Counted from the stretch's first letter, positions 37,533-47,953 are shown. The stretch: DNA of 64,000 nt from Pseudomonas sp. Au-Pse12 (GCF_021341665.1 NZ_JAJTTH010000004.1:372001-436000); one strand, 5' to 3'. The notes: generated by a model not told the origin, from the letters alone. Translations and numbers: made by a program.

Positions 37533-39026
37533 TCAGTCGGCGCTGGGTCGATACTGCAGGGCTTCAGCCAGGTGCTCGCGGTTGATCCGGGTGGCCTGTT
37601 CCAGGTCCGCCAGGGTGCGCGCCACCTTGAGCAGGCGGTGGGCCGCGCGCAACGACAGGTTCAGGCGTTCGCAGGCGGCTTCCAGCCAGTGTTCGTCGGC
37701 GCTGGATAACGGGCAGTGGCGACGCAGGCCGGGCAGGTCGAGCAGGGCATTGACGCAGCCCTGGCGCAGGCGTTGCCGTTCGCGTGCCTGAGCCACTTTA
37801 GCCGCGGCCCCGGCGCTGTCCTTGCCCGCTTGCGGCTCGGGGTTGAGGGCCGTGGCTTCGCGGGCCACGGTCAGGTGCAGGTCGATGCGATCCAGCAACG
37901 GGCCGGACAATTTGTTGCGATAGCGCTGGATCTGTTCCGGCGTGCAACGGCAGCGGCCGCTGGGGTCGCCAAGGTATCCACAGGGGCAAGGGTTCATCGC
38001 CGCGACCAGCTGGAAGCGTGCCGGGAACTGCACCCGGTCGCGGGCCCGAGAGATGACGATCTGCCCGGACTCCATGGGCTCGCGCAGGACTTCCAAAACC
38101 TTGCGGTCGAACTCCGGCAGCTCATCGAGAAACAGCACGCCGTGATGGGCCAGGGTGATTTCCCCAGGCTGGGGTTTGGAGCCACCGCCGACCAGCGCCG
38201 CCCCCGAAGCCGAATGGTGGGGCTGGCGAAATGGCCGCTGGGGCCAGTGGCGCAGGGGCGCGTGGCTGGTCACCGATTGAATGGCCGCCACTTCCAGGGC
38301 TTCGTCTTCCTGCAGCGGCGGCAACAGGCCGGGTAGGCGGCTGGCCAACAGGGTCTTGCCGGTGCCTGGCGGGCCGCTGAACAACAGGTTGTGGGCACCG
38401 GCCGCAGCGATCAGCAGGGCACGCTTGGCGGCGAGCTGGCCCTGTACTTCGTTGAGATCGGGGTAGGGGGAGTGGCTCTGTGTCAGGCCGTCGCTGACAT
38501 AAGGCGCTATCGGTGCGTGGCCGTTGAAATGGGCCACGGCCTCCAGCAGATGCTCGACGGCGATCACCTCCAGGCCACTGGCCAGGCAGGCTTCTTCGGC
38601 ATTCGCCCGGGGCACCAGCAGGGTACGTCCGGCGTCGCGTGCTGCCAGTGCGGCAGGGAGTACGCCGCGCACCGCGCGAACTGCTCCGGACAGCGCCAGT
38701 TCCCCCAGGCATTCGATGTTGTCCAGGGCCAGCGCCGGCACCTGCACGCTGGCGGCGAGGATGCCCAGGGCGATGGCCAGGTCGAAGCGCCCGCCGTCCT
38801 TGGGCAAGTCCGCCGGAGCCAGGTTGAGGGTGATGCGGCGCGAGGGGAAATTGAACCCGGCATTGAGAATGGCGCTGCGTACCCGGTCCTTGCTTTCCTT
38901 GACCGCGGTTTCCGGCAGGCCCACCAGGGTCAGGCTCGGCAAACCGTTGGCCAGGTGCACTTCAACGCTGACGGCCGGGGCCTGCACGCCTACTTGAGCA
39001 CGGCTGTGAATGATTGCCAGCGACAT
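37533..39026 (-). CDS. comM: YifB/ComM family Mg-chelatase-like AAA+ ATPase
   Basis: A 497-residue AAA+ protein. The N-terminal ChlI-like domain begins MSLAIIHSRAQVGVQAPAVS. The ATPase core has Walker A GPPGTGKTLLASRL and Walker B GVLFLDELPEF, followed by the Mg_chelatase_C region (LRAAHRLLKVARTLADL). ComM is a branch-migration helicase that extends heteroduplex during natural transformation, and it is widely conserved even in bacteria not known to be competent. Confidence 0.94.
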   Translation of the reverse strand: MSLAIIHSRAQVGVQAPAVSVEVHLANGLPSLTLVGLPETAVKESKDRVRSAILNAGFNFPSRRITLNLAPADLPKDGGRFDLAIALGILAASVQVPALALDNIECLGELALSGAVRAVRGVLPAALAARDAGRTLLVPRANAEEACLASGLEVIAVEHLLEAVAHFNGHAPIAPYVSDGLTQSHSPYPDLNEVQGQLAAKRALLIAAAGAHNLLFSGPPGTGKTLLASRLPGLLPPLQEDEALEVAAIQSVTSHAPLRHWPQRPFRQPHHSASGAALVGGGSKPQPGEITLAHHGVLFLDELPEFDRKVLEVLREPMESGQIVISRARDRVQFPARFQLVAAMNPCPCGYLGDPSGRCRCTPEQIQRYRNKLSGPLLDRIDLHLTVAREATALNPEPQAGKDSAGAAAKVAQARERQRLRQGCVNALLDLPGLRRHCPLSSADEHWLEAACERLNLSLRAAHRLLKVARTLADLEQATRINREHLAEALQYRPSAD

Positions 39027-39122
39027 GGGGAGCTCTTCCTTGCGACAGCGGGAACCGCGTCCTGCGGTGTTGCAAGGATAGATGAGGGTGTGGCGGGGCG
39101 AGGCGCCTGAATGGGCACAGGA

Positions 39123-39186
39123 TATGTCGCCGGCAGGCCGGTTCCCACGACGCGGGTCTGCGGGAGTCGGGCTGCCGGCGAATCAG
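39123..39186. repeat. REP doublet (REPIN) between comM and ubiK
   Basis: TCGCCGGCAG (39127-39136) and CTGCCGGCGA (39172-39181) are perfect inverted repeats. With the flanks GGCCGGTTCCCAC and GCGGGAGTCGG, they match Pseudomonas REP units (GTGGGAGCCGGCTTGCCGGCGA) in opposite orientations. The whole forms a long imperfect hairpin. Confidence 0.75.
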
Positions 39187-39195
39187 GTGTTCAGC

Positions 39196-39456
39196 TCAGT
39201 CTTGTACCGGGTTCAGCCGCGCTTCGAGTTCCGCCACTTTGGCTTCGAGGCTTTCCAGGCGTGCGCGGGTGCGGGCCAGGACCACCATCTGGCTGTCGAA
39301 TTCTTCCCGGCTGACCAGGTCGAGCTTGCTGAAGCCGCTTTGCAGCAGGGCTTTGAACTGGCTTTCGATTTCATTGCGAGGCAGCGGTGTTTCACCGCTG
39401 AGCAACCGCGAGGCGTGGCCGCTCAGGGCGTCGAGAAGGTCTTTGGGCGCGAGCAT
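39196..39456 (-). CDS. ubiK: Ubiquinone biosynthesis accessory factor UbiK
   Basis: An 86-residue BMFP/YqiC-type protein made of an amphipathic N-terminal part (MLAPKDLLDALSGHASRLLS) and a C-terminal coiled coil (ARTRARLESLEAKVAELEAR). UbiK forms a complex with UbiJ and supports aerobic ubiquinone synthesis. Translation most likely starts at ATG 39456; the longer frame lacks conservation. It diverges from glnK. Confidence 0.92.
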   Translation of the reverse strand: MLAPKDLLDALSGHASRLLSGETPLPRNEIESQFKALLQSGFSKLDLVSREEFDSQMVVLARTRARLESLEAKVAELEARLNPVQD

Positions 39457-39637
39457 GGGAGAGTCCTGAATTGCAGTCGGCCCGCAGTGTATCACGCAGC
39501 CACCGCGCTCCAAGTGAGCCTGGGTTGCACGTTTTTCGCGCATCTGGCCGGGCGCTGGCGCACTGTTTTTGTGCGTATCCCGGGCGTGGTTTTCCGCTAT
39601 TTCCCGTTGGCGATGGGCAAGGGACTGAAATCACTGA

Positions 39638-40210
<573 letters not shown>

Positions 40211-40243
40211 GCCGCCAAACCCAACGCCCCAGGAGAAAACAAT

Positions 40244-41581
40244 ATGACTCTGCGTAAATTCGCAGGGCTAGGAGCCCTGTTGTCCCTCGTAATGCCTGGC
40301 CTGGCCTTGGCGGCAGATCCGGTGCCCCCTCCAGTGCTCAATTCCGGCGATACCGCCTGGATGCTGACCTCCACTGCCCTGGTGCTGTTCATGACCATTC
40401 CTGGTCTGGCGCTGTTCTACGGCGGCATGGTGCGCTCGAAAAACATTCTTTCGGTGATGATGCAGTGCTTCGCCATCACCGGTCTGATCACTGTCCTGTG
40501 GTTCATCTACGGCTACAGCGTGGCGTTTGACACCACCGGGATGGAAGCCGGCGTGGTCAACCTCAATTCCTTCATGGGCGGCTTCTCCAAGGCCTTCCTG
40601 GCGGGCATCACCCCGGCCAGCCTGACCGGCCCGGCGGCGTTGTTCCCCGAGGCGGTGTTCGTCACCTTCCAGATGACCTTCGCGATCATCACGCCGGCGC
40701 TGATCGTCGGTGCCTTCGCCGAGCGGATGAAGTTCTCCGCGATGCTGATCTTCATGGGCGTCTGGTTCACCCTGGTCTATGCGCCAATCGCGCACATGGT
40801 CTGGAGCGGCCCGGGTTCGCTGTTGGGTGACTGGGGCGTGCTGGACTTCGCTGGCGGCACCGTGGTGCATATCAACGCCGGTATCGCGGGCCTGGTGGCC
40901 TGCCTGGTGCTGGGCAAGCGCAAAGGCTTCCCGACCACGCCAATGGCGCCGCACAACCTGGGCTACACCCTGATGGGCGCGGCCATGTTGTGGGTGGGTT
41001 GGTTCGGCTTCAATGCCGGTTCTGCCGCCGCCGCCAACGGCACTGCCGGCATGGCCATGCTGGTGACGCAGATCGCTACCGCTGCCGCTGCTCTGGGCTG
41101 GATGTTTGCCGAATGGATCACCCACGGTAAGCCCAGCGCGCTGGGTATCGCTTCGGGCGTGGTTGCCGGCCTGGTGGCAATCACTCCGGCAGCTGGCACC
41201 GTTGGCCCGATGGGCGCCCTGATCATCGGCCTGGCGGCGGGCGTGGTGTGCTTCTTCTGCGCCACCAGCCTCAAGCGCAAGCTGGGTTATGACGACTCCC
41301 TGGATGCCTTCGGCGTGCACGGTATCGGCGGTATTCTCGGTGCGATCCTCACCGGTGTGTTCGCTGCGCCGTCCCTGGGCGGTTTCGGCACCGTGACCGA
41401 CATTGCCGCTCAGGTCTGGATCCAGGCCAAGGGTGTAGGTTTCACGGTGATCTACACCGCGATCGTCACTTTCATCATCCTCAAGGTTCTGGACGCGGTC
41501 ATGGGGCTGCGGGTGAGCGAGGAAGAAGAGGCGGTTGGCCTCGATCTGGCGCAACACAACGAGCGTGGTTACAACCTGTAA
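40244..41581 (+). CDS. amtB: Ammonium transporter AmtB
   Basis: A 445-residue Amt channel. A signal peptide (ends ALA, residue 24) precedes 11 membrane helices. Family motifs include FYGGMVRSKNILSVMMQCF, DFAGGTVVHINAGIAGLV with the first pore histidine, and FGVHGIGGILGAILTG with the second. It moves ammonium into the cytoplasm and is gated by GlnK encoded just upstream. The C-terminal tail (LDLAQHNERGYNL) includes the region that interacts with PII. A strong terminator follows. Confidence 0.97.
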   Translation: MTLRKFAGLGALLSLVMPGLALAADPVPPPVLNSGDTAWMLTSTALVLFMTIPGLALFYGGMVRSKNILSVMMQCFAITGLITVLWFIYGYSVAFDTTGMEAGVVNLNSFMGGFSKAFLAGITPASLTGPAALFPEAVFVTFQMTFAIITPALIVGAFAERMKFSAMLIFMGVWFTLVYAPIAHMVWSGPGSLLGDWGVLDFAGGTVVHINAGIAGLVACLVLGKRKGFPTTPMAPHNLGYTLMGAAMLWVGWFGFNAGSAAAANGTAGMAMLVTQIATAAAALGWMFAEWITHGKPSALGIASGVVAGLVAITPAAGTVGPMGALIIGLAAGVVCFFCATSLKRKLGYDDSLDAFGVHGIGGILGAILTGVFAAPSLGGFGTVTDIAAQVWIQAKGVGFTVIYTAIVTFIILKVLDAVMGLRVSEEEEAVGLDLAQHNERGYNL

Positions 41582-41590
41582 TCGCGCGGG

Positions 41591-41624
41591 AAAAAAAGCC
41601 CGGCTCCGGCCGGGCATTTTTTTG
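41591..41624. terminator. Intrinsic terminator after amtB
   Basis: GCCCGG / CCGGGC stem (41598-41603 and 41610-41615) with a 6-base loop, preceded by seven As and followed by seven Ts. Confidence 0.92.
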
Positions 41625-41790
41625 CCTGGCGTTTGTCATCGAGAAAGGCTGAAAGGATTTTCTGACAGGCATTGGCGTGTTTGTCGTGGCGATTTTCGGC
41701 AGGACAAATGCTTACACTAAAGCAGGATTATTCGGCGCTTTGTTTTTTCCCTGAGCGCGCTAGAATGCGCGCCGAAGCGTGGAGATCGGT

Positions 41791-42216
41791 ATGTGGCAAC
41801 AGACCCTGATTACCCTGCGGGCCAGGCCCCGGGGCTTTCATCTGGTGACGGACGAGTTGCTCGCCGGCCTGCCTGAGTTGAAGGCATGTCGGGTTGGTCT
41901 GCTGCATTTATGGCTGCAACATACCTCGGCCTCGTTGACCATCAACGAGAATGCCGATCCGGCGGTACGGCGTGACTTCGAGCGTTTCTTCAATACCCTG
42001 GTGCCTCAAGGCATGGCCGGGTACGAACATAACGACGAAGGCGTGGATGACCTGCCGGCGCACTTCAAGGCCAGTTTGCTAGGCTGTCAGCTGACTTTGC
42101 CGGTAGCGGCGGGGCGCTTGGCGCTAGGTACCTGGCAAGGTGTTTATCTAGGCGAGCATCGCGATCATGGCGGTGCCCGCAAAGTCCTTGCCACCTTGCA
42201 GGGTGATAAGGCATAA
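41791..42216 (+). CDS. YjbQ family secondary thiamine-phosphate synthase
   Basis: A 141-residue UPF0047/YjbQ protein. The family signature includes [40 protein letters not shown] and [17 protein letters not shown], with conserved histidines likely to bind metal. Some members show weak thiamine-phosphate synthase activity, giving the name; the true role is unclear. ATG at 41791 (MWQQTL) is preferred over one four codons upstream because conservation starts there. Confidence 0.9.
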   Translation: MWQQTLITLRARPRGFHLVTDELLAGLPELKACRVGLLHLWLQHTSASLTINENADPAVRRDFERFFNTLVPQGMAGYEHNDEGVDDLPAHFKASLLGCQLTLPVAAGRLALGTWQGVYLGEHRDHGGARKVLATLQGDKA

Positions 42217-42317
42217 GCCGCTGAGTATCAGTGGACGTTGATTTTTTCCGGCGGCCTTCGACAGTCGGCACAGCTGGGCTATAACTAATCTGCTTTTCGC
42301 AAGTCATGAGGTAGAAC

Positions 42318-42641
42318 ATGAGCGACGATGATCTGGAAAACGACGACCTCGAAGTAGGTGACGAAGACGAAACCGAAGAAGGTCTTGAAGCGGCCGCCGA
42401 CGATGTGGCGGAAGACGATGGCAGTGATGTTCCTGCTCCGACCGCCAAAGGCAAGGCCAAGGCTGCCGTCTCGGTAGACGAGCTGCCGAGTGTCGAGGCC
42501 AAGAACAAGGAGCGTGATGCACTGGCGCGTGCCATGGAAGAATTCCTGGCCCGTGGCGGCAAAGTGCAGGAAGTCGAGGCCAATGTGGTCGCCGATCCGC
42601 CCAAGAAGCCTGATAACAAGTACGGCAGCCGGCCTATCTGA
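42318..42641 (+). CDS. sutA: SutA, RNA polymerase-binding regulator of slow growth
   Basis: A 107-residue, highly charged protein. The N-terminal half is an acidic, probably disordered tail (DDDLENDDLEVGDEDETEE), followed by a short helical region (KNKERDALARAMEEFLARGG, about residues 62-81) and a conserved tail ending KPDNKYGSRPI. This matches P. aeruginosa SutA, which binds RNA polymerase and helps transcribe ribosomal and housekeeping genes during dormancy. It is found next to yjbQ and amtB as in P. aeruginosa. Confidence 0.92.
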   Translation: MSDDDLENDDLEVGDEDETEEGLEAAADDVAEDDGSDVPAPTAKGKAKAAVSVDELPSVEAKNKERDALARAMEEFLARGGKVQEVEANVVADPPKKPDNKYGSRPI

Positions 42642-42661
42642 GCCTTGCTACTTGCTTGCTG

Positions 42662-42690
42662 AAAAAGCCCGCCGTCGCTGCGGGCTTTTT
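42662..42690. terminator. Intrinsic terminator after sutA
   Basis: AAAAAGCCCG / CGGGCTTTTT (42662-42671 and 42681-42690) with a 9-base loop. The A-rich and T-rich arms make it bidirectional, serving the convergent HAD gene as well. Confidence 0.9.
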
Positions 42691-42735
42691 CATGGAAGAA
42701 AGACAGCGGCAAGTTACGAGCTGCAAGCTATAAGT

Positions 42736-42777
42736 TTGAGGCTTGAGGCTTGAGGCTTGAGGCTTGAGGCTTGAGGC
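42736..42777. repeat. Tandem 7-base repeat (TTGAGGC)x6
   Basis: Six perfect head-to-tail copies of TTGAGGC lie between sutA and the HAD gene. They are preceded by an imperfect repeat of the GCTGCAAGCTA type. The array is likely prone to slippage and may vary between strains. Confidence 0.92.
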
Positions 42778-42793
42778 TGCGGCGGCCAGCCGC

Positions 42794-43489
42794 CTATTTC
42801 CAGCTGGCCAGCAGCCGTGGCAACTCGGTCAGGTTGCGGATCTCGGCATCTGGGGCGCGTTCGGCTTCCCAGGCCTTGCCCGCAGGATTGAACCAGATCG
42901 CACGCAGGCCCGCCTGCTGGGCTCCGGCAATGTCGTCACCCGGGTGATCGCCGATATGCACGGCGGTATCGGCCGTTGCGCCACCGCGTTGCAGGGCTTC
43001 ATGAAACAGCCGGGCATCCGGCTTGGCCACCCCGATGTCCTCGGCGCACAGGGCGAACTTGAAGTAGTCCGCCAGGCCCAGGCGCCGCACGTCGGCGTTG
43101 CCGTTGGTCACGACCCCAAGGGCGAAGTGATTGGCCAGGGCTTCCAGGGTCGGCAGTACCTCGGGAAAGATCTCCAGCTGATGCCGTGCGTGCAGGAATA
43201 CTTCGAAGCTCTGGTCGGCCAGCTGGCTGGCTTGGCTGTGCTCATACCCGGCCTCTTCCAGGGCATGGAACAGCACCTGACGGCGCAGGGCGCTGATTCG
43301 GTACTTGAGGTGCGGTTGTTCGAGCAGCACGCGCTCGCGAATGGCCCACAGGTGCTCCACCGGCACGCCGCCGAGATTCGGTGCGTGCTCGGTCAGCCAC
43401 TGGCGCAGCGTGGCTTCGGCGCTGACGATCACCGGGGCGGTATCCCACAGGGTGTCGTCGAGGTCGAAGGTGATCAGCTTGATGGTCAT
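42794..43489 (-). CDS. HAD family hydrolase
   Basis: A 231-residue haloacid-dehalogenase phosphatase with all four motifs: FDLDDTLWDT (residues 8-17), VVTNGNAD, the lysine in GVAKPDARLF, and GDHPGDDIAGA. The cap is of the alpha-helical C1 type, as in YjjG/YigB-like enzymes that act on FMN or nucleotide monophosphates; the substrate is inferred. Its ATG overlaps the TAA of xerC (TAATG), so it is the last gene of the lptM-lysA-dapF-DUF484-xerC operon. Confidence 0.92.
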   Translation of the reverse strand: MTIKLITFDLDDTLWDTAPVIVSAEATLRQWLTEHAPNLGGVPVEHLWAIRERVLLEQPHLKYRISALRRQVLFHALEEAGYEHSQASQLADQSFEVFLHARHQLEIFPEVLPTLEALANHFALGVVTNGNADVRRLGLADYFKFALCAEDIGVAKPDARLFHEALQRGGATADTAVHIGDHPGDDIAGAQQAGLRAIWFNPAGKAWEAERAPDAEIRNLTELPRLLASWK

Positions 43490-44385
43490 TACTCACCGCC
43501 TTTGTTGCGTTTGGCCCGTGGGTGGGCGCTGTCGTAGACCGCTGCCAGGTGCTGGAAGTCCAGGTGCGTGTAGATCTGCGTGGTCTTGATATCCGAGTGC
43601 CCGAGCAGCTCCTGCACGGCGCGCAGGTCCTGGGATGATTCCAGCAAATGGCTGGCGAAGGAATGGCGCAGCATGTGCGGGTGCAGGTTCTGGCCCAGTT
43701 CGCGCTCACCGGCGGCCTTGACCCGCAACTGGATGGCGCGCGGCCCCAGGCGCCGGCCCTTCTGGCTGACGAACAGGGCGCCATCGGGCGGGTTGCTCAA
43801 GGCCCGCAGCGGCAGCCACAGCGCCAGGGCTTCCCGGGCTTTCTTACCCACTGGCAGGACCCGGGTCTTGCTGCCCTTGCCCTGGACCTGCACCAGGCCG
43901 TCCGCCAGGTCCAGCTGTTCCAGGTTGAGGCTGGTCAGTTCGGAAAGGCGCAGCCCGCAGGAGTAGAACAGCTCCAGGATCGCCTGGTCGCGATGGGCCA
44001 GGAAGTCGTCTTCCACAGCGCCGTCCAGCAACTGCAGGGTGCGGTCAGTGTCCAGGGTCTTGGGCAGGCGGCGCTCGCCCTTGGGTGGGGCCAGGCCGTT
44101 GGCCGGGTCGTGATCGCACAGCCCTTCGCGGTTCAGATAGTGATAGAGCCCGCGCACCGCGGACAGCAGGCGCGCCAGGCTGCGGGACGACTGACCCTGC
44201 TGGTGCAGGCGGGCAATCAGGCTGCGCAGGCCCTGGATGTCCAGATCGTTCCAGCTGCGTACCTGCTGTTTCTCGCAAAACCCCAGCACCTTGTCGAGGT
44301 CGCGTCGGTAGGCTTGCAGGGTGTGGGGCGACACCTGGCGCTCACTGCGCAGGTGCGCGCAGTAGGCGTCCAGTTGCTGTTGCAT
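43489..44385 (-). CDS. xerC: Tyrosine recombinase XerC
   Basis: XerC with XerD resolves chromosome dimers at dif. The 298-residue protein has an N-terminal SAM-like core-binding domain ([20 protein letters not shown]) and a catalytic domain with SCGLRLSE (Arg), [14 protein letters not shown] (His-x-x-Arg), [14 protein letters not shown] (His and the catalytic Tyr). It starts two bases after the DUF484 gene ends. Position within the dapF operon identifies it as housekeeping XerC rather than a phage integrase. Confidence 0.96.
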   Translation of the reverse strand: MQQQLDAYCAHLRSERQVSPHTLQAYRRDLDKVLGFCEKQQVRSWNDLDIQGLRSLIARLHQQGQSSRSLARLLSAVRGLYHYLNREGLCDHDPANGLAPPKGERRLPKTLDTDRTLQLLDGAVEDDFLAHRDQAILELFYSCGLRLSELTSLNLEQLDLADGLVQVQGKGSKTRVLPVGKKAREALALWLPLRALSNPPDGALFVSQKGRRLGPRAIQLRVKAAGERELGQNLHPHMLRHSFASHLLESSQDLRAVQELLGHSDIKTTQIYTHLDFQHLAAVYDSAHPRAKRNKGGE

Positions 44386-44387
44386 GG

Positions 44388-45113
44388 TCAGCGTACCGAG
44401 CGCAGCGAGTGGGTGAAGCGCGGCAATACGCGGCCAGTGACTTCGGCAATGTAGTTGAGGAACAAGGTGCCCACCGAGCTCTTGTAGTGCTGCGGGTCAC
44501 GGCTGGCGATGGCCAGCACGCCGTGCATGCCCTGGTGCGCCAGGGCGACCACTGCGGTGGAGCCGATCTGCTTGCGCTGTTCTTCGCCGAAGAGGAAATC
44601 CAGCTCGTGTTCGCGCAGGCTGCCGCTGACACTCTTGCCTTCGGACAACAGACCGCCGATGGCGCCCTGGGCTTCGGCGGCCGAGACCCAGCGGCCCACC
44701 GGCATGGCGCTGTCGCTGAACAGGATCAGGCTGACGAAGGGCACCTGGAAGTCCTGGCGCAGGCTGTCCTCGACGCTCATCACCACTTCTTCCAGGCTGG
44801 TGGCGTCCATCAGCGCGAGAATCAGGCGGCGGGTCTTGTCGAACAGGCGGTCGTTGTCCCGGGCCACGTCCATCAGTTGCGACAGACGATGGCGCATCTC
44901 GATGTTGCGCTCGCGCAGGATCTTCATCTGCCGCTCCACCAGCGACACGGTGTCGCCGCGCTGGTGGGGAATGCGCAAGGCCGGCAGCAGTTCGTCGTGG
45001 TCGACGAAGAAGTCCGGGTGGGCTTCCAGGTAGGCGGCGACGGCGGCCGCTTCCAGGTTGGCGGACGGTGACTCGTCGGGCTTTTCGGCGGGAACCTGAG
45101 GCTGATCAGTCAT
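44388..45113 (-). CDS. DUF484 family protein (GAF-like)
   Basis: A 241-residue DUF484 protein. The N-terminal part contains [19 protein letters not shown] and a coiled-coil stretch ([20 protein letters not shown]). The rest resembles a GAF fold ([20 protein letters not shown]). It is regularly found between dapF and xerC in gammaproteobacteria, but its function is unknown. It lies 13 bases after dapF and 2 bases before xerC. Confidence 0.9.
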   Translation of the reverse strand: MTDQPQVPAEKPDESPSANLEAAAVAAYLEAHPDFFVDHDELLPALRIPHQRGDTVSLVERQMKILRERNIEMRHRLSQLMDVARDNDRLFDKTRRLILALMDATSLEEVVMSVEDSLRQDFQVPFVSLILFSDSAMPVGRWVSAAEAQGAIGGLLSEGKSVSGSLREHELDFLFGEEQRKQIGSTAVVALAHQGMHGVLAIASRDPQHYKSSVGTLFLNYIAEVTGRVLPRFTHSLRSVR

Positions 45114-45126
45114 GGATTTCGCTCAC

Positions 45127-45957
45127 TTAAAGACGCACCTGTCCTTCGTATACGCGCACTGCCGGGCCGGTCATCATCACCGGTTGGCCAGGGCCTGCCC
45201 ATTCAATGGACAGGCGCCCGCCCGGCAGGTCGATCAATAGTGGCGAATCCATCCACCCTTGGCTGATCGCGGCCACAGCAGCTGCGCAGGCACCGGTGCC
45301 GCAGGCCTGAGTTTCCCCGGCGCCACGTTCCCAGACCCGCAATTGCGCGCGCTGACGGTCCAAGACCTGGAGAAAACCGACGTTGACCCGCGCCGGGAAG
45401 CGCGGGTGGTGTTCGATCTTCGGCCCCAGCTCGTGCACCGGCGCGCTGTTGATGTCATCCACCCGCAACACGGCGTGGGGGTTGCCCATGGACACCGCAG
45501 CCAGTTGCACCTGGCGGCCGTCGACGTCCAGCGTGTAACTGTCGGCCTGGGCCGGCGCCTGGAACGGAATGTCCGCTGGCACCAGGCGCGGCGCGCCCAT
45601 GTTGACGCTGATCTGGCCGTCGTTGCGGATATCCAGCTCGATCACGCCGCTCTTGGTCTCGACGCGGATCTGGCGCTTGGTGGTCAGGCGCTTGTCCAGC
45701 ACAAAGCGGGCAAAGCAGCGCGCACCGTTGCCGCACTGTTCCACTTCGGAACCGTCGGAGTTGAAGATCCGGTAGCGGAAATCCACGTCCGGGTTGCTCG
45801 GGGCCTCGACGATCAGCAACTGATCGAAACCGATCCCGGTATTGCGATCACCCCATTGTTTGGCGTGCTTGGGCAGAATATGCGCGTGCTGGCTGACCAG
45901 GTCGAGAACCATGAAGTCATTGCCCAGGCCGTGCATCTTGGTAAAACGCAGCAGCAT
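45127..45957 (-). CDS. dapF: Diaminopimelate epimerase
   Basis: DapF isomerises LL- to meso-diaminopimelate, needed for peptidoglycan and lysine. The 276-residue protein keeps both catalytic cysteines, [16 protein letters not shown] (Cys75) and [10 protein letters not shown] (near Cys219), which act as a pair without a cofactor. It begins five bases after lysA, which uses its product. Length and [17 protein letters not shown] opening match the family. Confidence 0.97.
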   Translation of the reverse strand: MLLRFTKMHGLGNDFMVLDLVSQHAHILPKHAKQWGDRNTGIGFDQLLIVEAPSNPDVDFRYRIFNSDGSEVEQCGNGARCFARFVLDKRLTTKRQIRVETKSGVIELDIRNDGQISVNMGAPRLVPADIPFQAPAQADSYTLDVDGRQVQLAAVSMGNPHAVLRVDDINSAPVHELGPKIEHHPRFPARVNVGFLQVLDRQRAQLRVWERGAGETQACGTGACAAAVAAISQGWMDSPLLIDLPGGRLSIEWAGPGQPVMMTGPAVRVYEGQVRL

Positions 45958-45961
45958 GGTC

Positions 45962-47209
45962 TTACTCCGGCAGCAGGCTTTCGCCAGCGAATAACTCGGC
46001 TACCGTCTCGCGGCGACGCACTTCAACAGCCTGGTCGGCATCGACCAGTACTTCGGCGGCACGGCCGCGGGTGTTGTAGTTCGAGCTCATGACGAAACCA
46101 TAGGCACCAGCGGAGTGCACCGCCAGCAGGTCACCTTCGGCCAGGGCCAGGGTGCGTTCCTTGGCGAGGAAATCGCCGGTTTCACAGATCGGGCCGACGA
46201 TGTCGTAGGTACGGGGTTCGGCATCTCGCGGACGCACGGCGCTGACATCCATCCAGGCCTGGTACAGCGCCGGGCGGATCAGGTCGTTCATGGCGCCGTC
46301 GACGATGGCGAAATCCTTGTGTTCGGTGTGCTTGAGGTATTCGACCCGGGTCAGCAGCACGCCGGCGTTGGCCACGATGAAGCGGCCCGGTTCGAACACC
46401 AGGGCCAGGTCGCGGCCGTCCAGGCGCTGGCGCACCGCCTTGACGTAGTCGGCAGCCAGCGGTGGCTCTTCGTCGCGATAGCGCACGCCCAGGCCGCCAC
46501 CCAGATCGATGTGGCGCAGGTAGATGCCGCATTCGCCGAGGCGATCCACCAGCTCCAGCAGCCGGTCGAGGGCGTCGATGAAGGGTTCCAGGGTGGTCAG
46601 TTGCGAGCCGATATGGCAGTCGACACCGACGATTTCCAGGTTCGGCAGCTGCGCGGCGCGAATGTACACGTCCTCGGCCGTGGCAATGTCGATGCCGAAC
46701 TTGTTTTCCTTGAGCCCGGTGGAAATGTACGGGTGGGTGCCGGCATCGACATCCGGGTTGACCCGCAGCGAGATCGGCGCCCGAACGCCCAGTTCGGCGG
46801 CTACCAACTGCAGGCGCTCCAGCTCTTCGGCGGACTCGACGTTGAAGCAATGGACGCCTACTTCCAGGGCGCGACGCATGTCGTCGCGGGTCTTGCCGAC
46901 GCCGGAGAAGACGATCTTGTCAGCTTGCCCGCCCGCGGCCAGAACCCGCTCCAGCTCGCCCCGGGAGACGATGTCGAAACCGGCGCCCAGGCGTGCCAGG
47001 ACATTCAATACACCCAGGTTGGAGTTGGCCTTCACCGCGAAGCAGACCAGATGCGGCATGCCGGCCAGGGCCTGGGCATAAGCCTGGTACTGGGCTTCGA
47101 TGTGCGCACGGGAATAGACGTAGGTGGGCGTACCGAAACGTTCGGCAATGGCGGACAGGGCTACGCCTTCCGCGAACAGCTCGCCGTCGCGGTAGTTAAA
47201 AGCGTCCAT
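45962..47209 (-). CDS. lysA: Diaminopimelate decarboxylase
   Basis: LysA makes lysine from meso-diaminopimelate using PLP. The 415-residue protein has the PLP lysine in [12 protein letters not shown] (about residue 58), DCHIGSQLT, the GGGLGVRY phosphate loop, [11 protein letters not shown], and the active-site CETGDFLA in the C-terminal barrel. It is the second gene of the operon after lptM and is followed directly by dapF. Confidence 0.97.
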   Translation of the reverse strand: MDAFNYRDGELFAEGVALSAIAERFGTPTYVYSRAHIEAQYQAYAQALAGMPHLVCFAVKANSNLGVLNVLARLGAGFDIVSRGELERVLAAGGQADKIVFSGVGKTRDDMRRALEVGVHCFNVESAEELERLQLVAAELGVRAPISLRVNPDVDAGTHPYISTGLKENKFGIDIATAEDVYIRAAQLPNLEIVGVDCHIGSQLTTLEPFIDALDRLLELVDRLGECGIYLRHIDLGGGLGVRYRDEEPPLAADYVKAVRQRLDGRDLALVFEPGRFIVANAGVLLTRVEYLKHTEHKDFAIVDGAMNDLIRPALYQAWMDVSAVRPRDAEPRTYDIVGPICETGDFLAKERTLALAEGDLLAVHSAGAYGFVMSSNYNTRGRAAEVLVDADQAVEVRRRETVAELFAGESLLPE

Positions 47210-47218
47210 GGTTTGCCC

Positions 47219-47377
47219 TTAGTAGGTGTCGTGCTTGTGCGACTTCGATTGCGACTTCGCCTGCTCTTCGGGGGATTTGCTGTCATCAGGCAGGTACAGC
47301 GGGCCTTTCTGGCCGCAGGCGGTAACGAGGCAGGCAACCGCGACGAGCGCAGCAAGGGAAGAGATCAGGCGCTTCAT
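47219..47377 (-). CDS. lptM: LptM/LppL small lipoprotein
   Basis: A 52-residue lipoprotein with signal MKRLISSLAALVAVACLVTA and lipid-modified Cys21, followed by the invariant GQKGPLYLPDD. This is LptM (YifL; LppL in P. aeruginosa), which helps LptD assembly and disulfide maturation for LPS export. It precedes lysA by nine bases and heads the operon. The longer open frame from 47425 lacks a plausible signal. Confidence 0.94.
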   Translation of the reverse strand: MKRLISSLAALVAVACLVTACGQKGPLYLPDDSKSPEEQAKSQSKSHKHDTY

Positions 47378-47616
47378 GGCGAAATCCTTGAGAATGCGTA
47401 AATTGCGCCCGAGTATACCGGCCACCCGGCAGCTTGCCTATGCAGCGTAACTCCCGTCCAGCGGGCCTTTGCCAAGGGCTGGGCGGCGGCTTTGCTTGGG
47501 TGGTTGTGCAAGGGGCGTCGCATTTATTCGCTCGTTCGGTATCCTTTGCATTCGCCGGGGAGCGCCCGTATCTTGCGGCGCTTGAGCGTGAGTAGACACT
47601 TTTCGAGGTTCCTGCA

Positions 47617-47949
47617 ATGAGTTTGACCGAAGCCCGTTTTCACGACCTGGTGGATGCCACCCAGCAGACGCTGGAGGATATTTTCGATGAGAGCGACCTG
47701 GATATCGATCTGGAGAGTTCGGCCGGGGTACTCACCGTCAAGTTCGACAACGGCAGTCAGGTGATCTTCAGTCGCCAGGAGCCTTTGCGCCAACTCTGGC
47801 TGGCCGCGCGCTCGGGCGGTTTCCACTTCGACTACGACGAGGAAAGCGAGCGCTGGATGTGCGACAAGAGCGAAGAGCAACTGGGCGAGATGCTGGAGCG
47901 CATTGTCCTGGAGCAGGCAGGCATCAAGCTTGAGTTTGAAGGGCTCTGA
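47617..47949 (+). CDS. cyaY: Frataxin-like iron donor CyaY
   Basis: A 110-residue bacterial frataxin that regulates iron delivery to Fe-S cluster assembly. The acidic N-terminal helix with EDIFDESDLDIDLE and the central strand segment QVIFSRQEPLRQLWLAAR are typical. It diverges from lptM; the adjacent position beside lysA-dapF and cyaA is conserved in gammaproteobacteria. Confidence 0.96.
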   Translation: MSLTEARFHDLVDATQQTLEDIFDESDLDIDLESSAGVLTVKFDNGSQVIFSRQEPLRQLWLAARSGGFHFDYDEESERWMCDKSEEQLGEMLERIVLEQAGIKLEFEGL

Positions 47950-47953
47950 TACC

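Noticed and set aside
42736-42777. Short repeats as a possible CRISPR
   Set aside because: Units are 7 bases, directly adjacent and without spacers; no cas genes are near.
43489-44385. Tyrosine recombinase as a sign of an integrated element
   Set aside because: It lies inside the conserved dapF-DUF484-xerC operon with no att repeats or phage genes, so it is housekeeping XerC.
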